DNA of 45,909 nucleotides from Acidobacteriota bacterium. Its GTDB lineage: Bacteria > Acidobacteriota > Blastocatellia > Chloracidobacteriales > Chloracidobacteriaceae. Positions 41,846 to 45,909 of this stretch are shown in pieces. Numbering within the stretch: position 1 is the stretch's first letter; each line of letters starts with the position of its first letter. The position numbers were made by a program, and so were the translations under genes. Under the pieces are notes generated by a model. It searched no databases. It worked only from the letters and a program-made list of their open reading frames with translations, and was not told the origin of the DNA. The stretch lies in contig JACQXX010000006.1 of NCBI GenBank assembly GCA_016208495.1, positions 1-45,909 of the forward strand, read 5' to 3'.

Positions 41846-44566
41846 CTACTTGACCACGAAAGTACCGCTGACAGCTTCGCCGGAATTGGAGGCCGCATCG
41901 CGGGCGATGACTTTGACGCGGGCTTTCTTGGTTTTGGCAAACGAAGCTGGAACCGTCCAGGCGAATTGTTGTTGATTCCCAGGCAATCCAGTCACCACCG
42001 TTGTCGAGAAGGTCGTGCCATCGGTGGCGTAGAGCACGTCGTGCGACGTCACCGCGATGTTGTCGGCTGAGGTCCAGGAAATGGTCACATTCGGGAAAAT
42101 GCCGGATTGGCCGTCTCCAACGTTGCCGGCGGCATCGGTGGCCGAAACCATGAGTTGTGCCTGGGAATAGGCATCGTTTTCAGTGATTTGGAGCGTGAAA
42201 CTGGTGGCGGTTCCAGGCAGCCCAGCCGCGAGGGTTTCCTCAAACGGAGTGCCGTTGCGGCTGCCGTCGAGTTTGATCCAATGACCAGTAACTCCAACAT
42301 TGTCAGAAGATTGCCAGATGACCTCAACCTGGGCATTGGGACGGGATTCGACCACCAGTCCTTGAGCCGGGGAAGTGACAGACACGGTTGGCTTGACTGT
42401 ATCTGGAGGCGGATCAACATCGGCGGGAGTCACCGCCACGGTTCGGGCAAACTCCGAGGTCTGGTTGTTGACGGTGAGGGTAGCCGTGATATCCGTCACC
42501 CCTGACGCCTTATCCACAGGAATCGTCACTTGAAACGCTCCCGTGCCAATTTGGGCGGACTGGATCAAATTTCCCAGTCCGTAAGCAAGCGGCTCGGTCG
42601 CCGGAGCATTTGGGAGTGCCGGTCGCTGCGACGCACACAGCTCCATCGTCCCCGACCCTGGCGAAGTCCCTGAAACAACGATACTTCCATCTTTTTGCTT
42701 CTTGGCCGAAGCCAGCATCACCGATGGCTGGTAATTATTCGGCCCGGTGGGTTGGAGTTCGGTCAATTGATTGGGCACCCAGCGGCGTTCAAACACGGTC
42801 CGAAAGAATTCAGTCAGGGCAATGCCTGGGCCTCCGACATTGATGAAGGTGTTGTTTGAGATGGTGATGTTGTTGGTAATATAGTTTCTAACTTCTTGAG
42901 TGGGGTAGTACAAATTGACTATATTAAATGGGTTAGAACAAAGGACAATTCCTCCTCGTGGACAATTTTCAAGTCGATTTTGGCGAATAGTAGTTTGAGA
43001 ACTTATATTTGAGATCTGGATTCCAACTGGTGTGTTTAATACTTGATTATTTTCCACAAGTGTTCTTTTTCTTGGATCAGGGTCACGTGTCAAATCTTGA
43101 ACGATAATCCCGCAGTAGGGGAAATTGGCGATTATGTTCCCTGTAACTTGATCACCTTCAGCAACCTGGATACCAATTGAAAAAGCACCAGTATCATTTT
43201 CGGGCAATGGGGGATTATCTGGAGTTCCATTTGGGGCAATATCTTCTCCGTTCACTCCAACCCCAATAAAGTTATTCCTGATAATATCGCCAGAGGATAA
43301 TCCTCCAAAATTGCTGGTTCTACCAATTGCACCTGCTTCGTTTCCCGCAAAGTAGTTACTTTCAATTATATTGCCAGTGCTTCCTTCCGCTACGTCAATG
43401 TAAGTTGATGGAAAAAAAAATGGACCTTGGAGAAATGCTTTGTATTCTAACCTTCTCGTTCCTGTTTTATTAGTACCAAAGTAATTTTGTCTTATAATAT
43501 TCCTTTGTATAGAAGTAAAGGTGGCTGATCCATCTAGTAAAACAGTAAGGCCATATGCACAAATCACGTTTCGCTCAATTAAATTATCACTAGCTCCTTG
43601 ATCAAACAAAATTCCGGGCGTCATTAAATTACTTTCGATTGCTTCTCCAGTTTGTGCTAACCCAAACCAGTTATCTGTAATTTTATTTCCTGAAGCAAAC
43701 GCACTTCCATCACTATTGAAATGGCATATCTCGGGTCCGCCCCAGGATCTCGTTGCAAGTGATTCGTCTGAGCCAAAATTAAAACCACGGATCCAATTTT
43801 GGCTCCCACTATAAATACAAATCATTGACTGTAGAAAAATACTGTTATTTTGACCGGGTAAAGTTTCAAACCCCCTTCGGATCCCATCATAAATTTGAAT
43901 TTCAGGACCATTGGGATTTGTTTCTCCGCCAAATTTGGCTTGCGAGAGTCCATCCAGGAAAACTTTATTTGTTTGGAGGATGATGGGATCTTTTAGCGTA
44001 ATCCGCCAGACCCCTGTTAGGCGATTATAACCTGGGTCAGATGTTGGTAGTCTAAAGACGATTCGTCGGCTTCCCCCTGTACGATTTGCCAGGGCAACAG
44101 CGTCACGCAACGTTCCAGCCCCTGAATCACCTGTGTTTGAAATTACAATTTCAGAAAAATTTGCATAATCTGATTCTTCCAGGAATCCAGCCGGTTGGGT
44201 AGGCTGCCTGGTTGCTGGTTCAGTCGCTCGGTACATTTTTATCAAAGTCCCAACGGTTTCCCTGAGGACCACATACCGCTCTATTGGGGAACCAAAAGCA
44301 TTGTTTGCTAGAGATAGTTCTTCAAATTCCCTGATTGGGTGTTGGTCATAGTACCCATTCCCCCCAATCTTTAATATTTTTCCCACGAGACTCAACATTC
44401 CATCTGCCCGTTTAACCTCTGCAGGTGAGAGGATATGGCCGATGAGTCTTGAGGACTCAGTACTCGAGTTGAGTTCACACGAGAATGAAAAGGCAAGTAC
44501 GGGTTGTTGAAAGGCAATGGTCCAGACAACCCAAAGGGGAAGAAAATAGATTTGTACTTTTCTCAT
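41846..44566 (-). CDS. exported beta-helix protein with C-terminal Ig-like domains
   Basis: The 906-residue protein has a signal peptide (LPLWVVWTIAFQQPVLAFS). It has a right-handed parallel beta-helix at about 135-600, with many NxxI-type turns (NIIESNYFAGN, GNKITDNWFG, IQRNIIRQNYFGT, NITISNNTFIN), and two Ig-like or Big-like domains at about 720-905 (DTVKPTVSVTSP, SQAQLMVSATDAAGN, ARVKVIARDAASN). Such proteins often bind or cleave polysaccharides. No catalytic residues can be named, so an adhesin role is equally possible. GAGG precedes the ATG, which follows the upstream stop without a gap (TAAATG). GC rises from about 40% in the beta-helix part to about 60% beyond residue 570, which suggests a mosaic origin. 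Confidence 0.8.
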   Translation of the reverse strand: MRKVQIYFLPLWVVWTIAFQQPVLAFSFSCELNSSTESSRLIGHILSPAEVKRADGMLSLVGKILKIGGNGYYDQHPIREFEELSLANNAFGSPIERYVVLRETVGTLIKMYRATEPATRQPTQPAGFLEESDYANFSEIVISNTGDSGAGTLRDAVALANRTGGSRRIVFRLPTSDPGYNRLTGVWRITLKDPIILQTNKVFLDGLSQAKFGGETNPNGPEIQIYDGIRRGFETLPGQNNSIFLQSMICIYSGSQNWIRGFNFGSDESLATRSWGGPEICHFNSDGSAFASGNKITDNWFGLAQTGEAIESNLMTPGILFDQGASDNLIERNVICAYGLTVLLDGSATFTSIQRNIIRQNYFGTNKTGTRRLEYKAFLQGPFFFPSTYIDVAEGSTGNIIESNYFAGNEAGAIGRTSNFGGLSSGDIIRNNFIGVGVNGEDIAPNGTPDNPPLPENDTGAFSIGIQVAEGDQVTGNIIANFPYCGIIVQDLTRDPDPRKRTLVENNQVLNTPVGIQISNISSQTTIRQNRLENCPRGGIVLCSNPFNIVNLYYPTQEVRNYITNNITISNNTFINVGGPGIALTEFFRTVFERRWVPNQLTELQPTGPNNYQPSVMLASAKKQKDGSIVVSGTSPGSGTMELCASQRPALPNAPATEPLAYGLGNLIQSAQIGTGAFQVTIPVDKASGVTDITATLTVNNQTSEFARTVAVTPADVDPPPDTVKPTVSVTSPAQGLVVESRPNAQVEVIWQSSDNVGVTGHWIKLDGSRNGTPFEETLAAGLPGTATSFTLQITENDAYSQAQLMVSATDAAGNVGDGQSGIFPNVTISWTSADNIAVTSHDVLYATDGTTFSTTVVTGLPGNQQQFAWTVPASFAKTKKARVKVIARDAASNSGEAVSGTFVVK

Positions 44567-45751
44567 TTAAAACCTCATCCGACGTGGAATTCCTCGAAAG
44601 AACCCTTCTTTGGGAAAGCGGACTTTGGCTTCACGAATGAGTGACCCAGGCGGAACCCCGAGGTTATCAACCGGTTTATCTCCATCGACTGTTTCGCCAT
44701 AATCCTCAAGATTGGTGTATTGTGAGGTATCAATTAGCACGGGTTGCTGACAGGCATCTAATCCCAGGCAAAAACTTTTAAAAGTTCCCTCATAGGCTGC
44801 AGTTTGCAATGCTTGCTGCCCTTGCCCTGGATTTTGGTTATAGGCATCAGCCACGTCTTGAGCCTCAGCACAATCGGTAAAGGTCCCTCCACCTGACACA
44901 TTATCCCCATTACAGTTCACCACATCACACGTTCCATCCGCATTCCGGGCGACCGATACTGGACAGGGGCCGGGTTTTCCAGGGCGTATCCCAGCCGGTG
45001 GATTCCAAACTGGTGGTTCAACTCCTGGTTTCTCCAGCACCAATACCAACTCTGCCCGGTACTGGATCGCATTGTCGAAGTTCGGCATCGTCAACGCGCT
45101 GATGTCATTTTTCTTATCCACCGTTTTGGCATCAAACAGCACTCCCGTCGGCGGATGCCAGATCGAGCCGTACACGTCCAAAAATGCCTGCGGCGACGGC
45201 GCTAAATCCCTCGATGCAAATGAGATCCGGTATGGAATCACCATCGTGAACGGGATCACGATCCGGTTTGGCCGCCCTCCGACTGTCCGCAACTCAATGG
45301 CGTCAACGTCCAGTTTGATCATCCCCTGTCCATACACCTTCCGAAATCCTTGCGCCACTTCTTCCGGCGCTCCCTGCACCAGCGTCGCGTAAAACATCTC
45401 TATCGGCTGGTAGTATGGAAACCGGTCGTCTATAAACTGCCGCACCTCCTGTGGTGTTGGCGGGGTCGCTTTCGCGAATTTCTGCTGCCATTCTTCTTCC
45501 AGCGCACAGGCCGTCCGCACGAAAAATGCTTCCGCCGCCACCTTCAAATCCGGCTGCATCGCGAACGACACCGATTCGGCCTGAATCCGATACCCTTCGT
45601 GCGCCGCCAGTCTGACATTCGCCGCGGTTTCCAGTCCCAGGACGAGCAGCCAGCTCAGGATGAAAAAACAGATCAGGAGCGTGCACGGCACGATGTAGCC
45701 TCGATACCGCCGGGTTCGCAAGACTGGTTGTCTGGTTGGTCGCTGTTTCAT
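44567..45751 (-). CDS. PilX-like N-terminal helix protein, secretion/pilus-associated
   Basis: The 394-residue protein has an N-terminal membrane helix RGYIVPCTLLICFFILSWLLVLGLETAANVRLAAHEGYRIQAE, close to the PilX/TadE-like pattern in which a single N-terminal helix is followed by an Ala-rich amphipathic helix. The mid part is about 200 residues of beta-rich sequence. Beyond about residue 255 it becomes Cys-rich and proline-rich (PCPVSVARNADGTCDVVNC, CAEAQDVAD, CLGLDACQQ). ATG 45751 (MKQRPT) is chosen because GGAGAG lies 9 bases upstream; ATG 45766 is also in frame. It overlaps no gene but is coupled to the beta-helix gene (TAAATG). The pilin-like upstream gene supports a type IV pilus or Tad-like context. 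Confidence 0.6.
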   Translation of the reverse strand: MKQRPTRQPVLRTRRYRGYIVPCTLLICFFILSWLLVLGLETAANVRLAAHEGYRIQAESVSFAMQPDLKVAAEAFFVRTACALEEEWQQKFAKATPPTPQEVRQFIDDRFPYYQPIEMFYATLVQGAPEEVAQGFRKVYGQGMIKLDVDAIELRTVGGRPNRIVIPFTMVIPYRISFASRDLAPSPQAFLDVYGSIWHPPTGVLFDAKTVDKKNDISALTMPNFDNAIQYRAELVLVLEKPGVEPPVWNPPAGIRPGKPGPCPVSVARNADGTCDVVNCNGDNVSGGGTFTDCAEAQDVADAYNQNPGQGQQALQTAAYEGTFKSFCLGLDACQQPVLIDTSQYTNLEDYGETVDGDKPVDNLGVPPGSLIREAKVRFPKEGFFRGIPRRMRF

Positions 45752-45799
45752 ACTCATTCTCTCCATTGGAATACAATCAAAGTGCTGGTCATTCGGTCG

Positions 45800-45909
45800 C
45801 TATTGTGTCTGGTAGGTGGCCGAGGCAAAGCGTTCCCGCCCTTTTTCGGCCACCAGCTTGACGGTGATGTGCGTCACGTTTCCTGAAATCGGTCTGACGG
45901 AGCCGACAT
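45800..45909 (-). CDS. C-terminal end of a pilin-like gene, cut by window edge
   Basis: One minus-strand frame is open from the window edge to TAG at 45800-45802 and encodes GSVRPISGNVTHITVKLVAE followed by KGRERFASATYQTQ. The terminal segment, a beta strand with R-F-A-S-A-T-Y, resembles the C-termini of prepilin-like PilW/PulJ-type minor pilins. The gene starts outside the window. It precedes the PilX-like gene by 48 bp on the same strand. The family call is tentative. Confidence 0.45.
   Translation of the reverse strand, partial: VGSVRPISGNVTHITVKLVAEKGRERFASATYQTQ

Noticed and set aside
45303-45776. 157-residue ORF opposite frame to the PilX-like gene, on the same strand
   Set aside because: Gly/Arg-rich out-of-frame shadow; the other frame has an N-terminal membrane helix and a ribosome site.

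Overview
This 45.9-kb window is chromosomal DNA from a Gram-negative-type bacterium. The gene content fits Acidobacteriota: a winged-helix/TPR membrane regulator, a multi-domain Ser/Thr kinase, a cytochrome c/copper monooxygenase fusion, squalene-hopene cyclase, haloalkane dehalogenase, DUF6265 and many secreted proteins with period-7 intergenic repeats. The phylum call is an inference from gene families, not proof. By-eye GC is near 50%. I saw no rRNA, tRNA or CRISPR array.

Layout. 1-202 is the tail of an IS5-type transposase. 476-8238 holds a polysaccharide deacetylase, a CDGSH protein, a secreted M14 carboxypeptidase, a 7TM-type receptor fused to a Ser/Thr kinase, a PPC-like secreted protein and a weak hypothetical gene. 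8634-13465 holds MgtE, a DUF4384-like secreted protein, an FHA membrane protein and an ankyrin-repeat protein. 13663-16618 is a three-gene ABC exporter (ATPase plus two permeases). 16877-19000 is the cytochrome c/PHM-like monooxygenase and a small secreted protein, separated by a strong terminator. 19423-25844 is a complete minus-strand suf operon in the order rrf2-sufB-sufC-sufD-sufS-sufU. It has an IscR-like palindrome upstream and a terminator downstream. 26132-30817 holds DUF6265, a TPR/beta-propeller protein, a LytS/LytR-type two-component pair and a haloalkane dehalogenase. 30915-37438 holds the winged-helix/TPR regulator, a VWA protein, a small secreted protein and a moxR-DUF58 pair. 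37843-41797 holds squalene-hopene cyclase, a possible 41-aa ORF, an alpha/beta hydrolase and a small membrane protein. 41846 to the right edge is a minus-strand run of a beta-helix/Ig-like secreted protein, a PilX-like protein and the end of a pilin-like gene.

The least expected content is not coding. Short tandem arrays, mostly of 7-bp units (TTAGTGG, GGGTTCA, GGGATGA, GGGCTYR, TTCATAC), occupy many gaps. One family builds nested palindromes whose ends lie close behind stop codons in the ABC and suf operons. A separate palindromic element of about 96 bp sits inside one of them, and a third, 213 bp long, lies between moxR and the hopene cyclase gene. The most notable genes are the 7TM-kinase fusion, the heme/copper monooxygenase fusion and a beta-helix gene whose base composition changes sharply part-way through.
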